A stretch of DNA of 64,000 nucleotides from Aureimonas psammosilenae (GTDB taxonomy: Bacteria; Pseudomonadota; Alphaproteobacteria; Rhizobiales; Rhizobiaceae). Positions 51,868 through 60,576 of this stretch are shown here, piece after piece. The notes below the pieces were generated by a model that saw only the letters and a program-made list of their open reading frames with translations, was not told the DNA's origin and searched no databases. The stretch lies in contig NZ_WEZG01000003.1 of assembly GCF_009176975.1 (NCBI RefSeq), positions 186,001-250,000 of the forward strand, read 5' to 3'. Positions within the stretch are counted from its first letter, which is position 1. Each line of letters begins with the position of its first letter. The position numbers were made by a program, and so were the translations under genes.

Positions 51868-52608
51868 ATGTCCCTGCCCCGATTCGCCCTTGCCGGCCTT
51901 CTCGTCCTGTCGCCTTTGGCGGCGATGGCACAGGACGGCGCGTCACAGCCGCCGCGCCGCGAAATCACCGTCTCGGGGGAAGGCCAGGCGAGCGCCGCGC
52001 CCGATCTGGCGACGATCACCTTCGCGGTTCAACGCAACGCGGCAACGGCGCGCGAGGCCTTGGATCAGAGCAACGAATCAATGGCCAAGGTGATCGCCGG
52101 GATGAAGGAACTCGGCATCGAACCGCGCGATCTTCAAACGTCCGGCTTCTCGATCTCGCCGCAATACCGATATGACAACGCCAACGGCAACGAGCAGAAG
52201 CCGCCGGAACTCGTCGGCTACGAGGTGCGCAACGGGCTGACGATCCGGCTGCGCGACCTCGCCAAGTCCGGCGATATCCTCGACCGCGCCGTGACGCTCG
52301 GCGTGAATTCCGGCGGCGACATCGCGTTTGCGGTGGACAACACGGACAAGCTGCGGGTGGACGCCAAGACCGCCGCCGTGAAGGACGCCACGCAAACGGC
52401 GCGGGCCCTGGCGGAAGCCGCCGGCGTCGGGCTCGGCGATGTTGTCGGCATTCAGACGGTGGAGATGGGGATGCCGATGGTGCCCATGCCCGCCCCGATG
52501 ATGCGCGCGGACGCCGCCGCCCTGAAATCGTCGGTGCCGGTGGAAGCGGGCGAAACCACGATGCGCGCCAACGTCACGATGACATTCGCGATCGTGCCCA
52601 AATCCTGA
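51868..52608 (+). CDS. SIMPL (DUF541) domain protein
   Basis: This 246-residue periplasmic protein has a signal peptide (about residues 1-22, ending AMAQ) and then REITVSGEGQASAAPDLATI, the start of the SIMPL domain (about residues 32-245). Members such as BP26/OMP28 of Brucella form ring-shaped assemblies of unknown function. It begins after a 134-base gap from the divergent fhuD gene and ends at a strong hairpin. Confidence 0.92.
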   Translation: MSLPRFALAGLLVLSPLAAMAQDGASQPPRREITVSGEGQASAAPDLATITFAVQRNAATAREALDQSNESMAKVIAGMKELGIEPRDLQTSGFSISPQYRYDNANGNEQKPPELVGYEVRNGLTIRLRDLAKSGDILDRAVTLGVNSGGDIAFAVDNTDKLRVDAKTAAVKDATQTARALAEAAGVGLGDVVGIQTVEMGMPMVPMPAPMMRADAAALKSSVPVEAGETTMRANVTMTFAIVPKS

Positions 52609-52616
52609 CGAACGAA

Positions 52617-52647
52617 AACGGCCCGGCGATGTGGTCGCCGGGCCGTT
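52617..52647. terminator. Bidirectional terminator hairpin
   Basis: Perfect 13-bp stem AACGGCCCGGCGA with a 5-base loop, between two convergent genes. On the minus strand the stem is followed by TTCGTT, so it best serves the 133-residue gene; it can also end the SIMPL gene. Confidence 0.75.
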
Positions 52648-52671
52648 CGATCGATAACAGATCCGTAAAGC

Positions 52672-53073
52672 TCAGCGGCGAACCGAAATCACCGGGCAAC
52701 CGCGATCGTTGGCGAAGCGCACGGTCTGAAGCCGGCCACGCCGCACGCCATCCACCACGACGGAGTTCCGGCCTTCGCGCACGACGCGCGGGCGGTTCAG
52801 CCCGAGATCGTAAGCCTTGCGCACCGCGAGGCGCGGGCTGCATCCGCGATCGCGACGCTCGAAATTGCCGCGATCGCGGTCGCCACGACGGTCCCAGCCA
52901 CGACGCTCGTACTGATCGCGATATTCGCGATATTGAATCGGCTCGACGCGCACACCCCCGCCGGCCACCATGCGGATATCGGATGCCGCCGCTGCGGGCG
53001 CGATCCCCAGACCCGCGAAACCCCCGACCACAGTTGCCGCGACGAGAATGCCGTGAACGAAGTTCCTGATCAT
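52672..53073 (-). CDS. Secreted basic Arg-rich protein of unknown function (133 aa)
   Basis: The product has a signal peptide (about residues 1-29, ending APAAAA). The mature part contains an Arg/Asp-rich tract (YERRGWDRRGDRDRGNFERR) and a C-terminal domain starting CSPRLAVRKAYDLGLNRPRV and ending NDRGCPVISVRR; two cysteines could form a disulfide. Similar C-terminal domains occur in many short secreted rhizobial proteins without known role. ATG 53073 has AGGAGG six bases upstream, so the longer open frame is not the gene. Confidence 0.75.
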   Translation of the reverse strand: MIRNFVHGILVAATVVGGFAGLGIAPAAAASDIRMVAGGGVRVEPIQYREYRDQYERRGWDRRGDRDRGNFERRDRGCSPRLAVRKAYDLGLNRPRVVREGRNSVVVDGVRRGRLQTVRFANDRGCPVISVRR

Positions 53074-53326
53074 GTCCAACCTCCTGTCTCGGCTCCGAAA
53101 GCGGGGCTTCCGTGCCGGCCGGAACAACCTATGGCGCTTCCCGCCTGAACGCAGACGGAAGACCTCGTTCATTCCGCGTTCAATGAAGTCGCGGCCATCG
53201 AAGGAGTTCTCGGGCAAAAAGGCCAGCTTCGCGTCGCGTGGGACGAGCCGGAATGTCGCAATCAATACTTCCCTGGCGTCATACAGGCGTAGGATGGTCG
53301 GAACGTTCGCTTGCGGGTGCCGTCGG

Positions 53327-53773
53327 ATGCCATCCTTCGTATCGAGCCTGATCGCTTCGACTTGGCTCCGCGTGTTGGCGCGAATCGTTCTGACTTTCGC
53401 CTTCTGGGGAAGCGGTTTGTCGAAGCTGATCGACTTCCCGAACGGCGTCGCCGAGATGGCCCGTTACGGGCTGGAGCCAGCCATCGCGTTCAACATCGCC
53501 TCGATCGTGACCCTTCTTGTTGGCTCCGCCCTTGTGATCCTCGATCGAATGGCTTGGCTGGGCGCAGGAGCGCTCGCCGTCTTCACGGTGCTGACCATTC
53601 CGATCGTCCACCATTTCTGGACCATGACCGGGGAGGAGGCGATGATCCACTTCTTCTTCGCGACCGAACACGTGTCGCTGATCGGCGGGTTGATGGTGGC
53701 GGCGATCCTGTCGGGATCGCGCAAGCGCAGCGTTCCGCGCCAGAACAACCCTTCGCTGCTTCGAACCGTTTGA
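53327..53773 (+). CDS. DoxX-family membrane protein
   Basis: The 148-residue protein has four hydrophobic segments and the DoxX-type start ARIVLTFAFWGSGLSKLIDF, followed by GLEPAIAFNIASIVTLLVG and HHFWTMTGEEAMIHFFFATEH. DoxX proteins are linked to thiosulfate or redox chemistry in some species, but most are unassigned. The start is uncertain: ATG 53327 or ATG 53294; neither has a strong SD. Confidence 0.8.
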   Translation: MPSFVSSLIASTWLRVLARIVLTFAFWGSGLSKLIDFPNGVAEMARYGLEPAIAFNIASIVTLLVGSALVILDRMAWLGAGALAVFTVLTIPIVHHFWTMTGEEAMIHFFFATEHVSLIGGLMVAAILSGSRKRSVPRQNNPSLLRTV

Positions 53774-53887
53774 CGATGGGCGACCGCTAAGCTCAGCGGT
53801 CGTCTGGTGAATTGCCGTCACCGCTTCGTCATTGATCCTATCTTAGGTCTTTCAAGGCGATATCCCCGTCAAATCATGGGGATAGCG

Positions 53888-55414
53888 ATGAGCGATTCCA
53901 TCTCTCCATCGGAAGCCTTCCGGATCAGCTACCCCCTGATGGTGGGCGCATTCCTCATCAGCGGCACGGCCATGCTTTGGCCGGCGGAGCGCGCTTCGCT
54001 GACCGCCGATCTGCTCGGCGTGGTGTCCGTCGCCTTTCTCGTCGCCGGTCTCGGGCTCGCGCTTCGCATCCGGCGGTTGACGCTCGCCTTTTTCGAGCGG
54101 TCCGAAACGGAGCGCAGCCTCGGCAACAGCCGCCTCAGCCGCGACGAGATGACGGACGCGTTGCTGCGCCGCGCCTTCATGGAAGCGGCAACCGCGATGG
54201 CGACCAAGCGACATGGACCGCAGCGCTCGCTGATGCTCGTGGATATCGATCATCTGAAGACGCTCAACGACGCGCTCGGCCATCAAGTGGGGGACGCGGC
54301 GATCGCCCGGCTCGGCGCGGAACTGCGCAAGACCTTTCCCCGCGCGCTGATCGGCCGGCTCGGCGGCGACGAATTCTGCGTCCTGTGCGAGCACGACGGC
54401 GAGAATGCCTTCGAAACCCATGCCGAGGCCATGCGGGTCGCGTTGCGCCATCCCGCGCCCGCCGCCGGCCAAACCATCGGCGTTTCCATCTCGGCGGGCA
54501 TCCTGCACCTTCCGTCCAACCGCGTTTTCCTGAACGAGATGCTGCACCACGCCGATCTGGCGCTTTATGCCAGCAAGAAGGGCGGCCGCGACCGGATCAC
54601 CGTCTTCACTTCCGATATGCTGAAAGACGCCCAGCAGCGCCGCTTCATCGAGCGGGAGCTGCGCTCGGCGATCCTCCTTAACGAACTCGACGTCGCCTAT
54701 CAGCCCATCGTCGACGGCACGGGCCGGGTCATTGCGATGGAAGCGCTGGTGCGTTGGCACCATGCCGTGCGCGGGCCGATCCCGCCTTCGGACTTCGTTC
54801 CGGTGGCCGAGGAAACGACTCTGATCGATCTTCTCGGCGAATGGGTGCTGCGACGCGCCTGCCGGGATGCGGCGGACTTCGGCGACCTGAAGGTCGGGGT
54901 GAACATCTCGGCCAACCAGATCAAGCGCGACCTGATCGAGGAAACCGTTGCGGCGGTGCTGCGCGACACGGGTCTCGCGCCGAGCCGGCTGGTGCTGGAA
55001 ATCACCGAGTCGGCCGCGATCGTCCTGACCCCGGCGATGCGCCAACGTCTCGTGCGCCTGACGGAGATGGGCGTCGGCATCGCGCTTGACGATTTCGGCA
55101 CCGGCTATTGCGGTATCGGTTATCTGCGCGCCTTCCCCATCCGGTCCCTGAAGATCGATCGCAGCTTCGTTTCGAGCCTCGGTCGAGACAAGGTCGACGA
55201 CGCCATCGTTTCCGCCATCATCCATGTCGGACGCACGATGTAGATCGGCGTGGTCGCCGAAGGGATCGAGACCGAGGAGCAGATGCGCCTCGCGAAAGCG
55301 GCCGGCTGCAACCTCTTCCAAGGCTACCACATCGCCCGGCCGATGCCGAAACCGGACCTCATCGCGTTTCTTGGCAAGGAACCGAGCGAGGAGGCACGGC
55401 GCAAGGCTTGTTGA
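53888..55414 (+). pseudogene. GGDEF-EAL c-di-GMP protein interrupted by an in-frame amber codon
   Basis: The reading frame encodes two N-terminal membrane segments (about residues 12-60), a GGDEF domain with intact RLGGDEFCVL, and an EAL domain (VIAMEALVRWHH, LVLEITES, ALDDFGTGYCGIGY, SLKIDRSF). At 55241-55243 the codon after HVGRTM is TAG; the same frame then continues for 56 residues with VVAEGIETEEQMRLA and FQGYHIARPMPKPDL, the standard EAL C-terminus, and ends at TGA 55412-55414. The truncated product lacks the catalytic Glu of AEGIET and the Gln of QGY, so phosphodiesterase activity should be lost while the cyclase part may remain. The GGDEF lacks an RxxD site. ATG 53888 has GGGGA five bases upstream. 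Confidence 0.88.
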
Positions 55415-55436
55415 GCACCCGCCCAGCGGGAGGGTT

Positions 55437-56066
55437 TCAATCCTCCTCGTCGCGCCCCTCGGCGGGGGTCAGCCCAAGCGCGGCAAGCGTCACGGAAAGG
55501 TCAACGGAGCCGGCCATCAGTTGGTCGTTTGGCCCGAACACGCGTCTCGTGCGGTAGCCCTCGACGCCGAGCGTGCGGAACATCAGTGTTTCCAGCGTCT
55601 TCGCATTCACCACCCAGACTTCGGGAATGCCGTAGGCGGCGTAGATCGAGATCTTGCGGCCCGTGTCGTAGAGAAGGCTCGAATCCGCCACCTCGATCGC
55701 CAGAAGCACATCAGGGCCGCGCACGGGTCCAGGCAGAACCAAAGCCGGAAACAGGCAGAAGTCCGGTTCGAGGAAGCTTCGCTCGTCCAAGCGAAGCGTC
55801 GTTTCCTGTGCGATGACGAACTCGTCGCCGATTGTCCGCTGCAAGGAACGATTCAGAACGACCTTCACCCATTCGTGTCGCGCGCCCTTGGGCGACATCG
55901 GCACCACCTCCCCGCCGATCATCTCGAACCGCTCGTCCTCGGACAGGATGCCCGCCTTCACCATCGCCTCCACCTCGGCGACCGTCCAGGCGCGGCGCGG
56001 CATGGCTTCGGCGGCCATGGTCGTGCCGGGCGGTGATGCCTTCGCGATGGAAGCATGATGGTTCAT
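55437..56066 (-). CDS. Uma2 (DUF820) family restriction-nuclease-fold protein
   Basis: This 209-residue protein has the PD-(D/E)xK-like Uma2 pattern: RFEMIGGEVVPMSPKGARHE, FLEPDFCLF (acidic catalytic residue), LLAIEVADSSLLYDTGRKI and the YAAYGIPEVWVV strand. Uma2 proteins are abundant in cyanobacteria and some Rhizobiales and have no known cellular role. Starts at 56066 or 56018 are possible; neither SD is strong. It lies between the broken GGDEF-EAL gene and rpoD. Confidence 0.85.
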   Translation of the reverse strand: MNHHASIAKASPPGTTMAAEAMPRRAWTVAEVEAMVKAGILSEDERFEMIGGEVVPMSPKGARHEWVKVVLNRSLQRTIGDEFVIAQETTLRLDERSFLEPDFCLFPALVLPGPVRGPDVLLAIEVADSSLLYDTGRKISIYAAYGIPEVWVVNAKTLETLMFRTLGVEGYRTRRVFGPNDQLMAGSVDLSVTLAALGLTPAEGRDEED

Positions 56067-56094
56067 GGGCTGAGAGACTAGCAGAATCGACCAT

Positions 56095-56125
56095 AAGAAA
56101 AAGGGCGCCCGCATGGACGCCCTTT
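56095..56125 (-). terminator. Intrinsic terminator of rpoD
   Basis: Stem AAAGGGCG/CGCCCTTT with a 10-base loop, then TTTTTCTT on the minus strand, 22 bases after the rpoD stop. Confidence 0.85.
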
Positions 56126-56147
56126 CGTTTCTGGAATCCGCAGCGGC

Positions 56148-58118
56148 TCAGCTATCCAGAAAGGACCGGAGCTTGCGCGACCGGCTGGGGTGCTTGAGCT
56201 TCCTCAGCGCCTTCGCCTCGATCTGGCGGATACGCTCGCGTGTCACCGAAAACTGCTGGCCGACTTCTTCCAGCGTGTGGTCGGTGTTCATGCCGATGCC
56301 GAAGCGCATGCGAAGCACGCGCTCCTCGCGCGGGGTCAGGCTCGCCAGAACCCGCGTGGTGGTTTCGCGCAGGTTCGCCTGGATCGCCGCGTCGATCGGC
56401 AGGATGGCGTTCTTGTCCTCGATGAAGTCGCCGAGATGCGAATCCTCCTCGTCGCCCACCGGCGTTTCGAGCGAGATCGGCTCCTTGGCGATCTTCAGGA
56501 CCTTGCGTACCTTTTCCAGCGGCATGGCCAGCTTTTCGGCCAGTTCCTCCGGCGTCGGCTCGCGGCCGATCTCGTGCAGCATCTGGCGCGAAGTCCGCAC
56601 GATCTTGTTGATCGTCTCGATCATGTGGACCGGAATGCGGATCGTGCGCGCCTGATCGGCGATCGAGCGGGTGATCGCCTGCCTGATCCACCACGTTGCA
56701 TAGGTCGAGAACTTGTAGCCGCGCCGATACTCGAACTTATCGACCGCCTTCATCAGGCCGATATTGCCTTCCTGGATGAGGTCAAGGAACTGAAGGCCGC
56801 GGTTCGTGTACTTCTTGGCGATCGAGATCACGAGACGCAGATTCGCCTCGACCATCTCCTTCTTGGCCTGCCGTGCTTCGCGCTCGCCCTTCTGCACCAT
56901 GTGGACGATGCGTCGGAACTCGGTGATCTCGAGACCGGTCTCGGAGGCCAGGCTCTGGATCTCGCCGCGAAGGCCCCGGATGCCTTCCTTCTCGGTGGAC
57001 GCGAACTTCGCCCAGCCCTTGCCGGACAGGTTGGCGATGGAGCGGGTCCAGTTCGGGTCGAGCTCCGAGCCCTGGTAGCTCTTCAGGAACTCGTCGCGCT
57101 TCACGCCGTAGCTTTCGGCGAGGCGCAGAAGCTTGCCCTCGTTGGACACGAGCCGCTTGTTGATGTCGTAGAGCTGCGCGACGAGCGAATCGATGCGGTT
57201 CTGGTTGAGGAGCAGGCTCTTCACTGCCGTGACGAGCTCTTCCTTCAACTTCTTGTAGGAACGCTCCTGGCTGGAGGAAAGCGCGCCGGTCGCGGCGAGC
57301 CGCGCTTCGACCTGCTGGTCCTGCAGCTTGCGCAGGCGCTTGTAGGAGTCGGCGATCAGGTCGAAGGTGGCGAGCACCTGCGGACGAATCTCGGCTTCCA
57401 TCGCGGCGAGCGACAGCGAGTTCTCCAGATCGTCCTCGTCGTCCTCTTCCTCGCCGATCCGCTCCGGCGGCAACCCGCCCTCGCCTTCCTCGTTTTCGCC
57501 TTCGGCCGCGGCGACCTGTGGCTGGCGGGCTTCCGGTCCGGCATAGGTCGCTTCGAGGTCGATGACCTCGCGCAGCATGATGTTGCCTTCCACCAGTTCG
57601 TCGCGCCAGATGATGATGGCCTGGAAGGTCAGCGGGCTTTCGCAAAGGCCCGCGATCATGGTCTCGCGGCCGGCCTCGATGCGCTTGGCGATGGCGATTT
57701 CACCCTCGCGCGACAAAAGCTCGACCGAGCCCATCTCGCGAAGATACATGCGCACGGGATCGTCCGTGCGGTCGCCGGCTTCCTTGCGCGTCGTGGTCGC
57801 GACGGCGGTGGTCGAGGCCTCGACGAGTTCGGTGGAGCCTTCCTCGGCCTCCTTCTCCTCGGCTTCCTCTTCCTCGCCCTCTTCGACGACGTTGATGCCC
57901 ATGTCGTTCAACATGGCCATCGTGTCCTCGATCTGCTCGGAGGTCACTTCCTCCGACGAGAGAACTGAATTCAACTGGTCCATGGTGACGAAGCCGCGCT
58001 TCTTGGCGGCTTTGATCATCTTCTTGACCGCGTCGTCGGAAAGGTCCAGCAATGGGCTGTCAGGCGTGTCCTGACGCTCCTCGACAGCAGCTTCGCTTTC
58101 CTTGGCCTTCGTCGCCAT
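56148..58118 (-). CDS. rpoD: Housekeeping RNA polymerase sigma factor RpoD (sigma-70)
   Basis: This 656-residue primary sigma factor has region 1.1, the sigma-70 non-conserved region, region 2 ([40 protein letters not shown] for -10 recognition), region 3 ([13 protein letters not shown]) and region 4 ([40 protein letters not shown] for -35 recognition). Two strongly acidic tracts occur at about residues 79-93 and 195-225. The frame is open a further 75 bases upstream, but ATG 58118 begins the conserved MATKA start. It follows dnaG on the same strand after 368 bases. Confidence 0.98.
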   Translation of the reverse strand: MATKAKESEAAVEERQDTPDSPLLDLSDDAVKKMIKAAKKRGFVTMDQLNSVLSSEEVTSEQIEDTMAMLNDMGINVVEEGEEEEAEEKEAEEGSTELVEASTTAVATTTRKEAGDRTDDPVRMYLREMGSVELLSREGEIAIAKRIEAGRETMIAGLCESPLTFQAIIIWRDELVEGNIMLREVIDLEATYAGPEARQPQVAAAEGENEEGEGGLPPERIGEEEDDEDDLENSLSLAAMEAEIRPQVLATFDLIADSYKRLRKLQDQQVEARLAATGALSSSQERSYKKLKEELVTAVKSLLLNQNRIDSLVAQLYDINKRLVSNEGKLLRLAESYGVKRDEFLKSYQGSELDPNWTRSIANLSGKGWAKFASTEKEGIRGLRGEIQSLASETGLEITEFRRIVHMVQKGEREARQAKKEMVEANLRLVISIAKKYTNRGLQFLDLIQEGNIGLMKAVDKFEYRRGYKFSTYATWWIRQAITRSIADQARTIRIPVHMIETINKIVRTSRQMLHEIGREPTPEELAEKLAMPLEKVRKVLKIAKEPISLETPVGDEEDSHLGDFIEDKNAILPIDAAIQANLRETTTRVLASLTPREERVLRMRFGIGMNTDHTLEEVGQQFSVTRERIRQIEAKALRKLKHPSRSRKLRSFLDS

Positions 58119-58486
58119 CTGCGTATCCGTCTCCAAGACCCGCAACGCTCGCCCTGCCGTAGACGGCGCGCGGCGGGTGTCGCCAATCACCAATAGAAGC
58201 GGAGCATTAACGTTCGACTAACCATGTAGGTCCGTCGAAGCGAAGTTCCGCTCGAAGGTCCTCGCTCGCAAAGAGCACAGAACCGAAGGATTTCAAGTCC
58301 GGGGCCAGAACACCGTGCGGGTATTCGGCAAGCGCCCGTCCCGTGCAACGGGCCGGCCAGCCGCGTTCCCGTCGTGGCTTACGACCGCGGGCCCATACAC
58401 CCCAACAACCTGAAAAGCCAGCAATTACGGCACCGGAACCGAAACGAGGCTCCGAAAGATTCGAACCCCGTTTCCGACCCGATGGT
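58119..58486. other. Gap between dnaG and rpoD with no supported gene
   Basis: No reading frame is convincing. It should hold the rpoD promoter and leader on the minus strand. A small inverted repeat GCCCGT/ACGGGC is at 58334-58353. A T-arm-like TTCGAA near 58470 does not extend to a tRNA. Confidence 0.6.
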
Positions 58487-60469
58487 CTAGTAGCTCTTCA
58501 TCGCGCGGCCCGAAAGGACGCCGAAGCCGTCGATCAGGGCCTCGGTCCCGTGCAGCGTTTCGATTTCTCGTTTGACTTCCACGACATGAAGATAGGCAGC
58601 CTCGGAAGGATCGTGCCCGAGAGCCTCCTCGGCGCTGCGCAGTTCCTTATTTAGGGATCGCGAGCGATGGTGCAAGTGAAGCGCCTGCCGCACCGCCTCG
58701 CGCGCGTCTTCCGGCGCGGCGTTTTCCAGAAACGGCCACAGGCGCAAGCGTCGCATCATATCGCAGCACGCCTCGAAGACGGGCTTCAGCCCGGTGCGGT
58801 CGAGCCGCTCCAGCAGTTCCTCGCGCGAAGCCGGTTGATGATCGGCATAGATGTCGAGAACCGCCGATCGCAGGCGGGCGAGATCGCCTTCCGGCAGTTC
58901 CAGCCCGTCGAAATAATCGAAGCCCTCGTGGAAGAGCTGCGGGTGGTTGATGAAGCCGACGACGATCGCGGTTTCGCGCGGCGAAGCGACTGTCTCGGGC
59001 TTGCGCATCAGGTTGGAGCGCGTCAGCCGGTCGGACACGACATGCCGCCGCCCCTGCCCGCCCGCCCCGCCGCCGGACCGGTAGCCGCCGCCCTCATACC
59101 CACCGCTGCCCCGGCTGCCGTTCGAACCCTGCCTCCGGTCGCCGTTGTTGCGCCAGTTGCCGTTGCGCCGTGTTTCGGAGGGCGGGGGCCCGAAAAAGGC
59201 GCGCAGCCGCTCGTCCATGTCCTGCGCGTAATGGCGGCGCACGCTTTCGTCGCCGATCTGGCGCACCAGCGCCTTCACGCGGTGTTCCAGTTCCGCGCGC
59301 CGTTCCGGCGTGTCGAAGATGCCGCCGCCGGTTTCGCGCATCCAGATGAGATCGGCGAGCGGGCGCGCTTGGCCGAGCACCTCGCGAAAGGCGTCCGGCC
59401 CGCCGTCCCGCACGAGATCGTCAGGGTCCTTGCCGCCCGGCAGAAGCACGAATCGCAAGGAACGGCCGGGCGCGAGCAACGGCAAAGCCAGTTCGGCCGC
59501 GCGGTTGGCGGCCTTCACGCCGGCCGCGTCGCCGTCGAAGCACAGGATCGGCTCCGGCGTCGTTCGCCAGAGCAAATCGAGCTGCCGGTCGGTCATGGCC
59601 GTGCCGAGCGGCGCGACGGCGTTCTCGAAACCGGCCTGATGGAGCGCGATCACGTCCATGTAGCCTTCAACGAGAACGAGCGTCCCGGCAGCCTTCACCG
59701 CACGCCGGGCTCTGGCGAGGTTGAAAAGGGTCGAGCCTTTGTTGAAGACCTCGGTTTCCGGCGAATTCAGATATTTCGCCTGCGCCTCGGCCGACATGGC
59801 GCGCCCGCCGAAGGCGATCACGCGCTCGCGCACGTCCTCGATCGGAAACATCACGCGGTCGCGGAACCGATCGTAGGAAACGGCGATGCCCTCGCCATGG
59901 ACGACAAGGCCCGCACCCTCGATCTCCCCCTTGCCGACGCCCTTGCCGGCCAGGAACTCCTTCAGTCGGTTGCGGCTTTCCGGCGCGTAGCCGAGGCCGA
60001 AGGTCTTTTGCGTCGCGGCGGAAAGCCCGCGATCCCTTAAGTACGCCCTCGCCTTGGCACCGTCCGCCTCGTGCAGCACGCTTTGAAAGAACGCGCTCGC
60101 GTGCTTCAACGCGTCGAGGATCGTCGCGCGCTGTTCGTCGCGTTTTTCCTGCTGCGCGTCCCGGGCCGGCATGGGGAGACCGGCTTCCGCCGCCATGCGT
60201 TCCACGGCTTCGGGAAAGCTCATGCCTTCGAGCTCGGTCAGGAAGCGGAAATGATCGCCCGACACGCCGCAGCCGAAGCAATGGTAGCGCCCCTTGGCGT
60301 CCTCGCAGTGGAAGCTCGGGCTCTTCTCGCCGTGAAACGGACAACAGGCCCAGTAGTCGCCGCGCCCCGGCTGGGACTTGCGGCGATCCCATGTCACGCG
60401 CCGGCGGATCACGTCCGAGATGGGGACGCGCTGGCGAATGTCATCGAGGAAGCTCGGCGGAAAGCGCAT
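58487..60469 (-). CDS. dnaG: DNA primase DnaG
   Basis: This 660-residue enzyme makes RNA primers for replication. It has the CHC2 zinc domain (Cys43, His46, Cys64, Cys67 in CPFHGEKS and YHCFGCG), the core with TOPRIM motifs VLVEGYMDVIALHQAG (about 265-280) and CFDGDAAG, and a C-terminal helicase-interacting part (LRSAVLDIYADHQPASREEL). An unusual Gly/Arg/Asn-rich stretch lies at about residues 427-476, just before the C-terminal domain. It begins 107 bases from the TonB receptor stop. Confidence 0.98.
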   Translation of the reverse strand: MRFPPSFLDDIRQRVPISDVIRRRVTWDRRKSQPGRGDYWACCPFHGEKSPSFHCEDAKGRYHCFGCGVSGDHFRFLTELEGMSFPEAVERMAAEAGLPMPARDAQQEKRDEQRATILDALKHASAFFQSVLHEADGAKARAYLRDRGLSAATQKTFGLGYAPESRNRLKEFLAGKGVGKGEIEGAGLVVHGEGIAVSYDRFRDRVMFPIEDVRERVIAFGGRAMSAEAQAKYLNSPETEVFNKGSTLFNLARARRAVKAAGTLVLVEGYMDVIALHQAGFENAVAPLGTAMTDRQLDLLWRTTPEPILCFDGDAAGVKAANRAAELALPLLAPGRSLRFVLLPGGKDPDDLVRDGGPDAFREVLGQARPLADLIWMRETGGGIFDTPERRAELEHRVKALVRQIGDESVRRHYAQDMDERLRAFFGPPPSETRRNGNWRNNGDRRQGSNGSRGSGGYEGGGYRSGGGAGGQGRRHVVSDRLTRSNLMRKPETVASPRETAIVVGFINHPQLFHEGFDYFDGLELPEGDLARLRSAVLDIYADHQPASREELLERLDRTGLKPVFEACCDMMRRLRLWPFLENAAPEDAREAVRQALHLHHRSRSLNKELRSAEEALGHDPSEAAYLHVVEVKREIETLHGTEALIDGFGVLSGRAMKSY

Positions 60470-60576
60470 CGGCCCTTTGGCAGTGAGGCAGGCTGAACGG
60501 CAGCCCTTAGCACGACCATAGTTAAGAAGCCGATGCGGCGGTTTTCAGTCCCCGGCCACCACGGGGCAGAGGCCGC

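Noticed and set aside
53074..53326. Extended N-terminal reading frame before DoxX
   Set aside because: It overlaps the SD and start of the minus-strand gene, has Arg-rich shadow composition and does not match the DoxX start.
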